A DNA stretch of 64,000 nucleotides, taken from positions 1 through 64,000 of the forward strand of contig DAOUAE010000039.1 of the NCBI GenBank assembly GCA_034433795.1. The letters are read 5' to 3'. This document shows, piece after piece, positions 7,751-16,004 of this stretch. The DNA is from DAOUAE01 sp034433795. Its GTDB lineage: Bacteria; Chloroflexota; UBA6077; FW602-bin22; DAOUAE01. Position 1 is the first letter of the stretch. Every line of letters begins with the position of its first letter. Under the pieces are notes generated by a model. It was not told the DNA's origin and searched no databases. It worked only from the letters and a program-made list of their open reading frames with translations. Both the position numbers and the translations under genes were made by a program.

Positions 7751-9205
7751 CTATCCCTTGGCGGTCGAGAGGGCGATCCAGAGCAGATCGTGCCGATGCT
7801 GAGCCCCGGTCTTCTGGTAGATGTTACGCACATGGGTCTTGAGGGTGTTCCGGCTGATGCAGAGCCGGGCGCAGATCTCTTCCCACTCCCGGCCCTCTAG
7901 AAGATACCGCGCGATCTCCCGCTCCCGCGGGGTTAGGCCAAAGGTGGCCAGACGCGCGACCAGTTCGTCCACCGACACCGGGGCCAGCCCCGGCGACCGT
8001 CCCAGCGTCTCGGGCAGAAAACCGGCCACTCCACTGCCTACAAAGAGCAGGGCAGCCGCCAGCGCCCCACTTACCGACTGGACCGACGGGCCCAAGGCTC
8101 CCAGCGCCTGCGTCATCACCAGCCCCCCGCCGATGGCCAGCACCATGGTCCCCAGTCCATTCCCCAACACCGGTAATACCCGGCCTACCGAGGCCACATC
8201 AGCCAGCACAGTCCAGATCGCGACATCGGCGCAGGCGAATCCCCCCATCAGCAGCGTCTGAACCATCAGCCCGGCCTGCCGCCCGGTGTCCAGCATAAAA
8301 AGCGGAAAAGCCAGCCCCAAAAGCAACGGCGCCAGCAGGGCTACCAGCCGTCGTCCCCACCGGTCCGCCAGCCACCCCGCCCCCACCACTCCCCCCAGAT
8401 AGGGCAGCAGCCCCACAACGGCCATAAGAGGCTCTCCCGTATAGGTGGGCTGGACAACCCCGTAGAGAACACCCCCGACCGCGTACAGCAGGACGATAAA
8501 AAGCCCCCAGAGCCCCATCAGCGCCGAACGGAGCGGAACCGCCCCCTCAGCCAGCCCCGGTTCGGAGCCCAGAGGCAGCGCGGCCCAGAGCCCCGCCGCC
8601 GCCACCACCACGGGCAGGACCATGAACAGGGCCCCGGCGAATGAGGCGAGCAGCGTAAAGGCCGCCAGGAAGAGATTGGCTACCAGCGCCCCCACGGCCA
8701 CGGTCCGCCCGCGCCTCGCCGGCGGCACCTGACGGGCCAGGAAATAGCCCCAGGCCACCGGCAGCGGACCAGCCAGCAGACCCAGCAGCCCAAAGACGCC
8801 CGGCCACCAGACCGGTAGCCCCAAAGACAGAACGCCGGTGAGGAGCCCACAGCCCACCGCCCCCACCGCCGGTCCCACCCGGAGACGCCACCCCGGCCGC
8901 AGAACCCGGCCAGCCAGGACAAGACCGGCCGCATGCCCGGCGGTGAAAGCGAGCACCGCTCCCGCCGCCGGCACCTCCCCCGGCACGGCTCTCAGCAAAG
9001 GACCGGCCAGGGGAAACGAAAGCAACCAGCCGAAAAAACAGCCCAGAGTCAGAACGCCGTGGACCCAGAGCCGCGTGGCGAGAGGCCCTCTCTGCCCCCT
9101 CGCCGGACGCTGGCGGTCCAGTCGCCCGTCACCCACCCTGCTGACGCCTTCCTCACCGGCCTGATGGTCGGCCCCATGATGCCTGGCCTCCCCAGGCCCC
9201 GTCAA
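7751..9205 (-). CDS. MFS permease-like membrane protein fused to C-terminal LuxR HTH
   Basis: A 484-residue protein in two parts. Residues ~45-400 form about twelve hydrophobic helices resembling a major facilitator fold, with the cytoplasmic loop LADRWGRRLVALL. Residues ~415-480 form a LuxR/GerE DNA-binding domain starting at LTPREREIARYLLEG, with the recognition part ISRNTLKTHVRNIYQKTGA. It would be a membrane-tethered one-component regulator whose MFS part may sense or transport a ligand. Similar fusions are known in Coriobacteriia. The start is uncertain: TTG 9205 gives the longest frame but a poor ribosome site, while GTG 9136 has AGGAAGG upstream and keeps all helices. It stands alone, divergent from a small gene, with no obvious target beside it. 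Confidence 0.85.
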   Translation of the reverse strand: MTGPGEARHHGADHQAGEEGVSRVGDGRLDRQRPARGQRGPLATRLWVHGVLTLGCFFGWLLSFPLAGPLLRAVPGEVPAAGAVLAFTAGHAAGLVLAGRVLRPGWRLRVGPAVGAVGCGLLTGVLSLGLPVWWPGVFGLLGLLAGPLPVAWGYFLARQVPPARRGRTVAVGALVANLFLAAFTLLASFAGALFMVLPVVVAAAGLWAALPLGSEPGLAEGAVPLRSALMGLWGLFIVLLYAVGGVLYGVVQPTYTGEPLMAVVGLLPYLGGVVGAGWLADRWGRRLVALLAPLLLGLAFPLFMLDTGRQAGLMVQTLLMGGFACADVAIWTVLADVASVGRVLPVLGNGLGTMVLAIGGGLVMTQALGALGPSVQSVSGALAAALLFVGSGVAGFLPETLGRSPGLAPVSVDELVARLATFGLTPREREIARYLLEGREWEEICARLCISRNTLKTHVRNIYQKTGAQHRHDLLWIALSTAKG

Positions 9206-9546
9206 GCGCCCGCCCGGAACCCTCCTGCCCGAGAAAATCGTTCACCTCTCTGGGGGATCTCCTTCTGACCGCAGCAGAATCACCCCCAGGGGCGATAGAC
9301 ACCAGCACAAATTATCGCTTGAGTTTTCCCCAAGACACGGGGGTGAACTCCCGTGCCCCAGGGGACCAGGGCCCTGACCACCCGGACGGTCGGGGTCCCG
9401 GTCTACCGTATGGTCTCAGGACCGCCCGTGCTCCCGCCGCTGATCTCTGGTGGGAAGAGCCCGGAGGCGACGGTCCAGCAGCCTTACCGGATTGTCCCGG
9501 TGTCCGTCGAGCGCCACCACAGACCCCCACCGAATGAGGGAGAGCC
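9206..9546. other. Divergent intergenic region with a hairpin
   Basis: About 340 bases between the MFS-LuxR gene and the small plus-strand gene. It contains an inverted repeat CACGGG (9336-9341) / CCCGTG (9350-9355) that could be a regulator site. No convincing -35/-10 pair and no further gene are seen. Confidence 0.4.
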
Positions 9547-9816
9547 ATGTGGACCATCGCCGAAGCCAAGGCCGCCGCCCTGGAGTTGATGACGCTGGTC
9601 CGGACCGCCCAGGAGACGGGCGTCTCACCACCTAGAGAGACCCTCCGGGCCTATCGGGCGGCTCTGCGCACCTGCTCCGAGCCCGCTCTCTGCGCCTTTC
9701 TGGAGACGCTGATCGCCCGCGCCGGGGTCGAGACGCTGGAGACGATCCTGGCGCTCCTGACCGGGCGGACCACCGGCCATCCCACTCACCCGACCGGCGA
9801 GATCGGGGTCGCCTGA
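9547..9816 (+). CDS. Small hypothetical protein, predicted helical
   Basis: An 89-residue frame with a good ribosome site (GAGGGAG before ATG). The sequence is Ala/Leu-rich and looks fully helical up to residue ~70 (for example ALCAFLETLIARAG), with no membrane segment, no signal peptide and a short Thr/His/Pro-rich tail. I do not recognise a family. It lies alone between the divergent MFS-LuxR gene and a transporter operon. A role as a small cytoplasmic partner cannot be excluded or shown. Confidence 0.5.
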   Translation: MWTIAEAKAAALELMTLVRTAQETGVSPPRETLRAYRAALRTCSEPALCAFLETLIARAGVETLETILALLTGRTTGHPTHPTGEIGVA

Positions 9817-9883
9817 GCCGACCTCAAGACCGCTCGTCAGCCCGCACTCCGGTCGGCAGAACGTTCAGAGGGTGGCCTCCCGC

Positions 9884-9912
9884 CTGACAGCGTGGTATGG
9901 TCAGGCTACACT
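9884..9912 (+). promoter_or_regulatory. Candidate promoter for ABC operon 2
   Basis: CTGACA (9884-9889) and TACACT (9907-9912) are spaced by 17 bases, with five and four of six consensus matches. If used, the transcript has a leader of roughly 310 bases before the permease start. Confidence 0.4.
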
Positions 9913-9930
9913 GCCTTTTGCGTAAAAGGC
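9913..9930 (+). promoter_or_regulatory. Perfect inverted repeat at the predicted transcript start
   Basis: GCCTTTT and AAAAGGC flank a GCGT loop and begin directly after the -10 box. It could be a repressor palindrome or a 5' RNA hairpin. It lacks a following T tract, so it is not a clear terminator. Confidence 0.4.
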
Positions 9931-10124
9931 CCGGAGGCCGGCGGGAACGGCACAGACGCGGCCGGGAGCCTCGCGAGCAAAGCCCGGGGTACCACCACGC
10001 TCGCGCTCTCACCCGACTGCGCCGCTGACTGTCAGCAGCCGCCCTCAGGGCCAGGGCGCCAGCTATCGCCGAAAGGCCCCGGTGGGCGGCCGGCGGGGCG
10101 ACTGAACGGCCCCTGTTTACAGAG

Positions 10125-10165
10125 CGTTAACCGGCCTTTCGCCATCGCGGCCTCTGCCGTTAACC
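10125..10165. promoter_or_regulatory. Two CGTTAACC boxes spaced by three helical turns
   Basis: The octamer CGTTAACC occurs at 10125-10132 and again at 10158-10165, 33 bases apart start to start. Each contains the palindrome GTTAAC. The spacing would place two bound proteins on the same DNA face. Function is inferred only from arrangement and position 65-105 bases before the first gene. Confidence 0.3.
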
Positions 10166-10229
10166 TTCCAGAGGTAGAGTGGAGGGCGGATGATGTTCGC
10201 CCCCTCTTTGCGGGCGCAAGGATAGGTCC

Positions 10230-11153
10230 ATGTCGGTACGGGCGACACCGGCCTATCAGACCACTCGACCCCGCTGGCGGCGGGAGTGGCGGGAATGGGT
10301 GCTGTTTGGGGGCATGGTGGGGCCGAATCTGGCGTTTCTGGTGGTCTTTGTCTTCTGGCCGCTGGTGTACAACGCCTACCTCAGCCTGGTCGAGTGGGAT
10401 TTCATCGCCCCGGTCAAGGTCTTTGTCGGCCTGGAGAACTACCGGGAGGCCCTGCGCGACCCCCTCTTCCACCAGGTCCTCGGCAACAGCCTGGTCTTCA
10501 CGGTGGGCACGGTGGCCGGGACGCTGGTCCTGGGCCTTTTGGGGGCGCTTCTGCTCAACCAGCCGCTGGTCCTGCGCCAGGCCGCCCGCAGCGTCCTCTT
10601 CGCCCCCTACATCCTGCCGGGGGCGGCGGTGGCCGTGGTCTGGGTCTACATCTTCGACCCCACCTACGGCCTGATCCGTCTGCTCCTGCATCCTGTGGGC
10701 CTGGCCAGCCCCAACTGGCTGCGCGACCCGCGCTGGGCGATGCTGGCCCTTATCCTCGTCTACATCTGGAAGCACGTCGGCTACACCCTGGTCATCTTCC
10801 TGGCCGGGCTCCAGGCCATCCCCCGCGACCTCTACGAGGCCGCCCTCATCGATGGCGCCGGCGCCTGGGCCCGCTTCCGCTTCGTGACCCTGCCGGGGCT
10901 GTCGCCGATCACGTTCTTTCTGGTGGTCACCGGGATTCTCAGCAGCTTCCAGGCCTTCGACCTCATCCACGTGATGACCCGGGGTGGACCGGTCAACGCC
11001 ACCAACACCCTGCTCTACCACCTCTACGAAGAGGGGTTTGTGGCCTTCCACGCCGGACGGGCTGGGGTGGTGGCGGTGATCCTCTTTCTCCTGCTGCTGC
11101 TGGTGACGGTCGTCCAGGTGCGCTATGGCGAACGGCGGGTGCACTACGCCTGA
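10230..11153 (+). CDS. Carbohydrate ABC transporter permease, MalF/UgpA type
   Basis: A 307-residue inner-membrane permease with about six helices. The EAA loop reads EAALIDGAGAWARFRFVTLP and the C-terminal conserved segment is TRGGPVNATNTLL, both typical of MalF-like CUT1 subunits. The start ATG follows AAGGATAGG. It is the first gene of an operon in the order permease, permease, binding protein, and is separated from the second permease by 12 bases. No ATPase, regulator or sugar enzyme lies in this operon, so its substrate cannot be guessed from context. Confidence 0.93.
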   Translation: MSVRATPAYQTTRPRWRREWREWVLFGGMVGPNLAFLVVFVFWPLVYNAYLSLVEWDFIAPVKVFVGLENYREALRDPLFHQVLGNSLVFTVGTVAGTLVLGLLGALLLNQPLVLRQAARSVLFAPYILPGAAVAVVWVYIFDPTYGLIRLLLHPVGLASPNWLRDPRWAMLALILVYIWKHVGYTLVIFLAGLQAIPRDLYEAALIDGAGAWARFRFVTLPGLSPITFFLVVTGILSSFQAFDLIHVMTRGGPVNATNTLLYHLYEEGFVAFHAGRAGVVAVILFLLLLLVTVVQVRYGERRVHYA

Positions 11154-11165
11154 GGGGGGGGAACG

Positions 11166-12038
11166 ATGGCGAGCCGGGCGGTGCCGTGGGTGCTTGGACG
11201 CCAGCGGGCCGGGCTGCGGCGCTGGGGGGCGGTGCTCCTGGGCTACCTGGCGATGGGGGGCGCGGTGGCCCTGGTAGGGGTGCCGCTCCTGTGGATGCTG
11301 TCGGCGGCCTTCAAGGAGACCAAAGAGATCTACGTCTTTCCCAGCACCTGGATTCCGCAGGAGCCGACGCTGGCGAACTTTCCCCGGGCCTGGCAGAGCG
11401 CCCCCTTCGGCCGCTACTATCTCAACAGCACCATCGTCACCGTCCTGGGCAGTCTGGGCAAACTCCTCAACGCGGTCCTGAGCGCCTACGCCCTGGCCTA
11501 CCTGCGCTTCCCCGCCAAAGACCTCGTCTTCCTCGTCATCCTGGCGGCCCTGATGGTGCCACCGCAGGTGACAATCGTCCCCTGGTATTTGCTGATGAGC
11601 GACCTGGGCTGGATCAACACCTATCAGGGGCTGATCGTTCCGGAACTGGGCGTGGCCTTCGCCACGTTCCTGCTGCGGCAGGCGTTCCTCTCGCTGCCGC
11701 GCGAGGTCATCGAGGCGGCCAAGGTCGACGGCGCCGGGCACCTGCGTATCCTCTGGAGCGTGGTCCTGCCGCTCTCGCAACCGGTCCTGGTGACGGTGAC
11801 GCTGCTCCTGGTCGTCACCCGCTGGAACGAGTTCCTCTGGCCGCTTATCATCACCAACACCGCCGATATGCGCACGCTGCCCATCGGCATCTTCTGGCTG
11901 CTGGACCAGGAGGGCAACACCCAGTGGGGCGTGGTGATGGCCGGGACGATCTTTGTCATTCTGCCGCTCCTGGTGATCTTCCTGCTGGCCCAGCGCTTTA
12001 TTGTCTCGGGGATCGCCGCTGGCGCGGTCAAGACCTAA
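11166..12038 (+). CDS. Carbohydrate ABC transporter permease, MalG/UgpE type
   Basis: A 290-residue permease with an N-terminal helix near residues 25-45, the EAA loop EAAKVDGAGHLRILWSVVLP and the family ending IVSGIAAGAVKT. It pairs with the upstream MalF-type subunit to form the importer channel. A run of G (GGGGGGG) just before ATG serves as ribosome site. The binding protein follows after about 65 bases. Confidence 0.93.
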   Translation: MASRAVPWVLGRQRAGLRRWGAVLLGYLAMGGAVALVGVPLLWMLSAAFKETKEIYVFPSTWIPQEPTLANFPRAWQSAPFGRYYLNSTIVTVLGSLGKLLNAVLSAYALAYLRFPAKDLVFLVILAALMVPPQVTIVPWYLLMSDLGWINTYQGLIVPELGVAFATFLLRQAFLSLPREVIEAAKVDGAGHLRILWSVVLPLSQPVLVTVTLLLVVTRWNEFLWPLIITNTADMRTLPIGIFWLLDQEGNTQWGVVMAGTIFVILPLLVIFLLAQRFIVSGIAAGAVKT

Positions 12039-12104
12039 GAGGAGATCGTTCGGCGCGTGAGCAGACGCGCCCGCGAGGCGATTTTGCACAGGAGGGAGAG
12101 ATCC

Positions 12105-13511
12105 GTGGTAAGTATCGGTCGACGGCACATTCTCAAAGCCCTGGTGGGGACAGCGGGTCTGGCGCTGCTGAGCGCCTGCGCCGGAGCGCCCGCTCCCACG
12201 CCCACGCCGGCTCCCGCCAAGCCGACGCCCACCCCGGCCGCCCAGCCCAAGGTCGCGCCCACCCCCACGCCGGCGGCCACCACCCCGCAGCGCCCCGGCC
12301 GGGTCAAGATCACTTACTGGGGCTCGTTCAGCGCCAATCTGGGCGAGGCCGAGCGCGAGGTGGTCAATCGCTTCAACCAGAGCCAGAACGAGGTCGAGGT
12401 CGAGTACCAGTTCCAGGGCAGTTACGAGGAGACGGCCCAGAAATTGACCGCCGCACTCCAGGCCCGGACCCAGCCTGAGGTCTCGCTGCTCTCCGATGTC
12501 TGGTGGTTCAAGTTCTACCTGAACCGGGCGCTGGCCCCGCTCAACGACTTCTTCCGCGCCCATAATGTCGATAAGAACGACTACGTCGACCCCCTGATCA
12601 ACGAGGGGATCCGTAAGGGGCAGATCTACTGGGTGCCGTTCGCCCGCAGCACCCCGATCTTCTACTACAACAAGGCGGCCTGGCAGGAGGCCGGGCTGCC
12701 GGACCGGGGGCCGGAGACCTGGGAGGAGTTCAAGACGTGGGTGCCCAAACTCCTCAAGAAGGACAGCAGCGGCAAGGTCACCCGCTACGCTTTCGCCCAC
12801 CCCGGCGCGGCCAGCTATATCGCCTGGCTCTTCCAGTGCGTGGTCTGGCAGTGGGGCGGCGCCTACTCCGACCCCGACTTCAAGATCCGGATCGCCGAGC
12901 CGCCAGCGGTCCAGGCTGGTGAGTTCTACCGCTCGACGACGGTCGAGGGCTGGGCCAGTACGCCGCAGAATATCGATAACGAGTTCCGTGGGGGGATCGC
13001 CGCCGCCATTATGGGCTCGACGGCCGGGCTGGCCGGCCACGAGAAGAACGCCCAGTTCCCGGTGGGGACGGCTTTCCTGCCCAAAGGGCCGGCCGGGTTC
13101 GGCTGCTGCACCGGCGGGTCGGGGCTGGCCATCCTGGCGGCCACCCCGCCGGACAAGCAGGAAGCCGCCTTCAAGTACATCAAGTTCGCCACCTCGACCG
13201 AGACCACCATCTTCTGGTCGCAGAATACCGGCTATATGCCGGTCCGCAAGTCGGCCATCGAGAGTCCGGCGATGCAGGAGTTCTACAAGCAGCGGCCCAA
13301 TTTCCAGACCGCTGTCAGGCAACTGCCGCTGACCCGGCCGCAGGACGTCGCGCGGGTCTTCATCCCCAACGGCGACCAGATCATCGGCAAGGGGCTGGAG
13401 CGCATCGTCATCAACAAAGAGCCGGCCGACACCGTCTTCAAGGACGTGGCCGCCACGCTGGAGAAGGAGGCCCGCCCCGTTCTCCGGCAACTCCAGGCTG
13501 TTGAGGGATAA
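12105..13511 (+). CDS. Extracellular sugar-binding lipoprotein with Pro/Thr linker
   Basis: A 468-residue solute-binding protein. The N-terminus has a GRRHILKAL arginine pair, a hydrophobic stretch and lipobox LLSAC. It is followed by a linker of about 40 residues built from PTPTPAPAKP- and AAQPK-like units, a flexible tether that sets the binding domain away from the membrane. The binding domain begins near KITYWGSFSANLGE. GTG 12105 is preferred because AGGAGGGAG lies six bases upstream; a longer frame from 12057 lacks one. The linker closely resembles that of the binding protein at 14526. It is the last gene before a strong terminator. Confidence 0.92.
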   Translation: MVSIGRRHILKALVGTAGLALLSACAGAPAPTPTPAPAKPTPTPAAQPKVAPTPTPAATTPQRPGRVKITYWGSFSANLGEAEREVVNRFNQSQNEVEVEYQFQGSYEETAQKLTAALQARTQPEVSLLSDVWWFKFYLNRALAPLNDFFRAHNVDKNDYVDPLINEGIRKGQIYWVPFARSTPIFYYNKAAWQEAGLPDRGPETWEEFKTWVPKLLKKDSSGKVTRYAFAHPGAASYIAWLFQCVVWQWGGAYSDPDFKIRIAEPPAVQAGEFYRSTTVEGWASTPQNIDNEFRGGIAAAIMGSTAGLAGHEKNAQFPVGTAFLPKGPAGFGCCTGGSGLAILAATPPDKQEAAFKYIKFATSTETTIFWSQNTGYMPVRKSAIESPAMQEFYKQRPNFQTAVRQLPLTRPQDVARVFIPNGDQIIGKGLERIVINKEPADTVFKDVAATLEKEARPVLRQLQAVEG

Positions 13512-13560
13512 GGGGAAGACCAGCGCTGGCGGGACACGGGCCGACCCTGCCGGGAGCCCC

Positions 13561-13594
13561 AGCCCGGACCAGATGACTCTGGTCCGGGCTTTTT
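13561..13594 (+). terminator. Rho-independent terminator of ABC operon 2
   Basis: A perfect 12-bp stem (AGCCCGGACCAG at 13561-13572 with CTGGTCCGGGCT at 13579-13590) with a 6-base loop is followed by a T run. It lies 50 bases after the binding-protein stop. Confidence 0.93.
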
Positions 13595-13627
13595 GCGCCC
13601 GACGGGGAGCTGATCGTGAGAAGACGC

Positions 13628-13656
13628 TTGACAAGCAGGAGGCCCGCCGGTATCTT
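13628..13656 (+). promoter_or_regulatory. Promoter of the FCD-GntR operon
   Basis: TTGACA (13628-13633) and TATCTT (13651-13656) are separated by 17 bases, just after the terminator of the previous operon and about 26 bases before the regulator's ATG. Confidence 0.7.
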
Positions 13657-13673
13657 AGAGACCGGAGGTTATA

Positions 13674-13690
13674 AATCATCGATGATTGAG
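13674..13690. promoter_or_regulatory. Operator-like palindrome overlapping the regulator start codon
   Basis: AATCATCGATGATT (13674-13687) is a perfect 14-bp palindrome that includes the regulator's own ATG. The 16 bases from 13675 match those from 19805 at 14 positions. Palindromes of this size suit dimeric GntR proteins, so autoregulation is likely but inferred. Confidence 0.65.
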
Positions 13691-14413
13691 CCCACACCGA
13701 CGCTGACCATTCGTCCCCGGCGGACGCTGCGCGACGAGGTCCGCGAGGCGCTGACCCGGGCCATCCTGCAGGGGCAGCTGCGTCCGGGCGACCGCATCGT
13801 TGAGACCCGTCTGGCCCGCCAGCTGGGGCTCAGCCAGGGGACGGTCCGTGAGGCCCTGCGCGAACTGGAGCAGCTGGGGCTGGTGGTCTCCAGTCCCAAC
13901 CGGGGCGTGCGGGTGCGGCAGCTGACCCAGAAAGACCTCTGTGAGGTCTACGAGATGCGGGCCCTGATCGAGGGCTACGCGGTGCGCCAGGCCTGTCAGC
14001 GGCTGACGCCGGCCGATCTCGCGGCGCTGGACCGTCTGGTCACGGCGATGGTCGAGGCCGCCCAGACAGGGGATCTGCGGCGCTTTGTCGAGTACGACGT
14101 CGAGTTCCACCGCCGGCTCTGCAAGGCCTCGGGCAACACCCTGCTCGTGCGCCTCTGGTCGGCCATCCATCCCACTCACTGGACCTACGTCAGCACCGGG
14201 CTTCTGGGGCTGCCCTCGCTGCATCTGGCCGAGCGCCACCGGGCGGTGGTGACCGCCCTCCGGACCGGCGACCCCGACCAGGCCGAGGCCGCCATCCATC
14301 GCCACCTTTTGGAGCTGCGTGAACGGGTGCTCAGCCTGGACAGCCTCAGCCTGAGTGGTGAAAGGGAGGCCCAGCCAGGTGAGAAGATGGACTCCTCTAC
14401 CGGTTCCGGCTGA
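13682..14413 (+). CDS. GntR-family regulator with FCD domain (FadR type)
   Basis: The 243 residues comprise an N-terminal winged helix (about 15-80, with LSQGTVREALRELEQLGLV) and a helical FCD ligand domain (about 90-225, with EVYEMRALIEGYAVR and the metal-site-like EYDVEFHRRLCKASGN). FCD regulators usually respond to organic or sugar acids and repress adjacent catabolic operons. ATG 13682 fits the domain start; a longer frame from 13616 runs through the promoter and is rejected. It heads a block of transporter and sugar enzymes on the same strand. The matching operator at 19805 suggests it controls both its own promoter and the internal one. Confidence 0.92.
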   Translation: MIEPTPTLTIRPRRTLRDEVREALTRAILQGQLRPGDRIVETRLARQLGLSQGTVREALRELEQLGLVVSSPNRGVRVRQLTQKDLCEVYEMRALIEGYAVRQACQRLTPADLAALDRLVTAMVEAAQTGDLRRFVEYDVEFHRRLCKASGNTLLVRLWSAIHPTHWTYVSTGLLGLPSLHLAERHRAVVTALRTGDPDQAEAAIHRHLLELRERVLSLDSLSLSGEREAQPGEKMDSSTGSG

Positions 14414-14525
14414 GACTCAGCCGGCCACGCCACGGCCGGGTGAGGGGACGAGTCCGTCGCAGGGAGGCGGGAGCGAGGCGCAAAATACCGCGCCTGTGAG
14501 GACATTCGAACAAAGGGGGAGGTTT

Positions 14526-15944
14526 ATGTATTACGCGCTGAGCCGTCGCCGTCTCATAGGGCTTTCCGTGGCCACAGCGGGAGGGCTGCTCCTGGCCAGC
14601 TGCGCACCGGCCGCCGCTCCCACCCCGACGCCGGCCCCGGCCAAGCCAGCCGAGGCTCCCAAGCCCGCCGCCCAGCCCAAGGCCGCGCCGACGCCCACCC
14701 CGGCCGCCCAGCCGGCGGCCAAGACCGAGGGCCAGGTGGTTGAACTGCAGATGGCCTTCACCTGGGAGGCCGCCTTCCAGCCGGTCCAGGAGGAGTTCAA
14801 CAAAAAATTCATGGAGCGGCACCCCAACATCAGGATCAAGAGCACCTACAACACCTGGGCTGACCATAACCGGATCGTCCCGACTTGGGCTGCCGCCAAA
14901 ACCCTGCCCGACGTCATCTACGTTCACGGTGCCTATATTCAGCCGTGGATTAAACTCGGCGCCTTCCGCAGCCTGGAGCCGTATCTCAAGCAGGACCGTG
15001 AGTTCGACTTTCCCAACGACTTCTGGCCTGAGCCCTTGAAACTCTACCGTTACAAAGGCGAGCACTACGCTATTCCCTACGACCATGGCCCCCTGATCCT
15101 GGGCTACAACAAAAAGATCTTCGACGAGGCCAAAGTCCCCTATCCGAAGGAGAATATGACCTTCGAGGAGTTGCTGGACCTGGCCAGGCGGCTGACCAAG
15201 CCCGGTCAGCAGTGGGGCTTCCAGGGGCTGCCCATCAGCCCCAACGTCTTCCTCATCACCTGGACCGGCGGCTGGGGTGGTGAGGTCATCAAGGTTGAGA
15301 ACGATGTCGAGGTTGGCACGCTCATCAATGACCCGCGCAACATCGAGGCCCTCGAATGGTGGGCGGCGATGCTGCACAAGCATAAGGTCGCCCCGTCCCC
15401 GGCTGAGATGCAGGCCATTCAGGGTGGTCCCTGGCTGGCCGGTCGCGTAGCGATGGCCACCACCGCCTCGTGGAACACCCCCACCTACAACAAATTCGGG
15501 GCCTTCGGCAAGGGCAACTGGGATGTGGCGCCCTGGCCCAAAGGCCCAGCCCGCCAGATCACCGGCTCATTCGGGAGTGGGTTCGGGATCACGCGCGACA
15601 GCAAGTACCCCGATGCGGCCTGGACGTATCTTCGCGAGTACCTCTCCAAAGAGGGCCAGGAGTTCATGTGGGGGCGGACCGGCCGGGGCAGCGTCTCCCG
15701 CAAGTCGGCCTATCAGTCCTGGATGGACTCGCCGGAGGCCCCACCCAGCGTGAAGTATTTCAAAGAGGCGATGGAGAAGTATGCGGTGATCGGGCGCCCG
15801 ATCTCGGCGGTGGCCAACCGGGTCATCGACATCATCAACCGCGAGATCGATCAGGTGATGAACGGCCAGAAATCCGCCAAAGACGCCGTGGCCGAGATCC
15901 AGCGCCAGGCCGACCCGATCCTGGCCGAGAACCTGAAGGAGTAA
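14526..15944 (+). CDS. Extracellular sugar-binding lipoprotein with Pro/Thr linker
   Basis: A 472-residue solute-binding protein with a Tat-like motif SRRRLIGLS, a hydrophobic stretch and lipobox LLASC. A Pro/Ala/Lys/Thr-rich linker of about 45 residues follows, very similar to that of the binding protein at 12105. The mature domain (FMERHPNIRIKSTYN onward) is typical of family 1 sugar-binding proteins. ATG 14526 has GGGGGAGG directly upstream; the longer frame from 14355 overlaps the regulator and is not used. It is followed by a strong intercistronic hairpin, a common arrangement that keeps binding-protein mRNA more abundant than permease mRNA. Confidence 0.93.
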   Translation: MYYALSRRRLIGLSVATAGGLLLASCAPAAAPTPTPAPAKPAEAPKPAAQPKAAPTPTPAAQPAAKTEGQVVELQMAFTWEAAFQPVQEEFNKKFMERHPNIRIKSTYNTWADHNRIVPTWAAAKTLPDVIYVHGAYIQPWIKLGAFRSLEPYLKQDREFDFPNDFWPEPLKLYRYKGEHYAIPYDHGPLILGYNKKIFDEAKVPYPKENMTFEELLDLARRLTKPGQQWGFQGLPISPNVFLITWTGGWGGEVIKVENDVEVGTLINDPRNIEALEWWAAMLHKHKVAPSPAEMQAIQGGPWLAGRVAMATTASWNTPTYNKFGAFGKGNWDVAPWPKGPARQITGSFGSGFGITRDSKYPDAAWTYLREYLSKEGQEFMWGRTGRGSVSRKSAYQSWMDSPEAPPSVKYFKEAMEKYAVIGRPISAVANRVIDIINREIDQVMNGQKSAKDAVAEIQRQADPILAENLKE

Positions 15945-15958
15945 GCGCCCGAATGTCC

Positions 15959-15989
15959 CCCCTGGCCCCCGGCGACCGGGGGCCAGGGG
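15959..15989 (+). terminator. Intercistronic stem-loop, attenuator-like, no T tract
   Basis: A perfect 14-bp, almost all G/C stem (15959-15972 with 15976-15989) and a CGA loop lies between the binding-protein stop and the first permease. Without a T run it is unlikely to be a full terminator. It more likely stabilises the upstream mRNA or gives partial termination. Confidence 0.6.
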
Positions 15990-16004
15990 CCTGGAGGCGA
16001 AAGA

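Larger units (their letters stand above)
9817..10229. other. Long leader region of the second ABC operon
   Basis: About 410 non-coding bases before the first permease gene. It contains a candidate promoter (9884-9912), a hairpin or palindrome directly behind it (9913-9930) and two CGTTAACC boxes (10125-10165). The open frames I checked do not look like proteins. Confidence 0.5.

Noticed and set aside
9336..9355. CACGGG/CCCGTG inverted repeat as a terminator
   Set aside because: There is no T tract on either strand and it lies in a divergent promoter region, so I note it only as a possible binding site.
10286..12478. A 730-codon open frame on the plus strand
   Set aside because: It overlaps three real genes in another frame and is low-complexity Gly/Pro/Arg sequence.
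10032..13697. A 1221-codon open frame on the minus strand
   Set aside because: It is antisense to two permeases and a binding protein with clear homology, spans a terminator and promoter, and has the Arg/Gly/Pro/Asp composition typical of GC-rich shadow frames.
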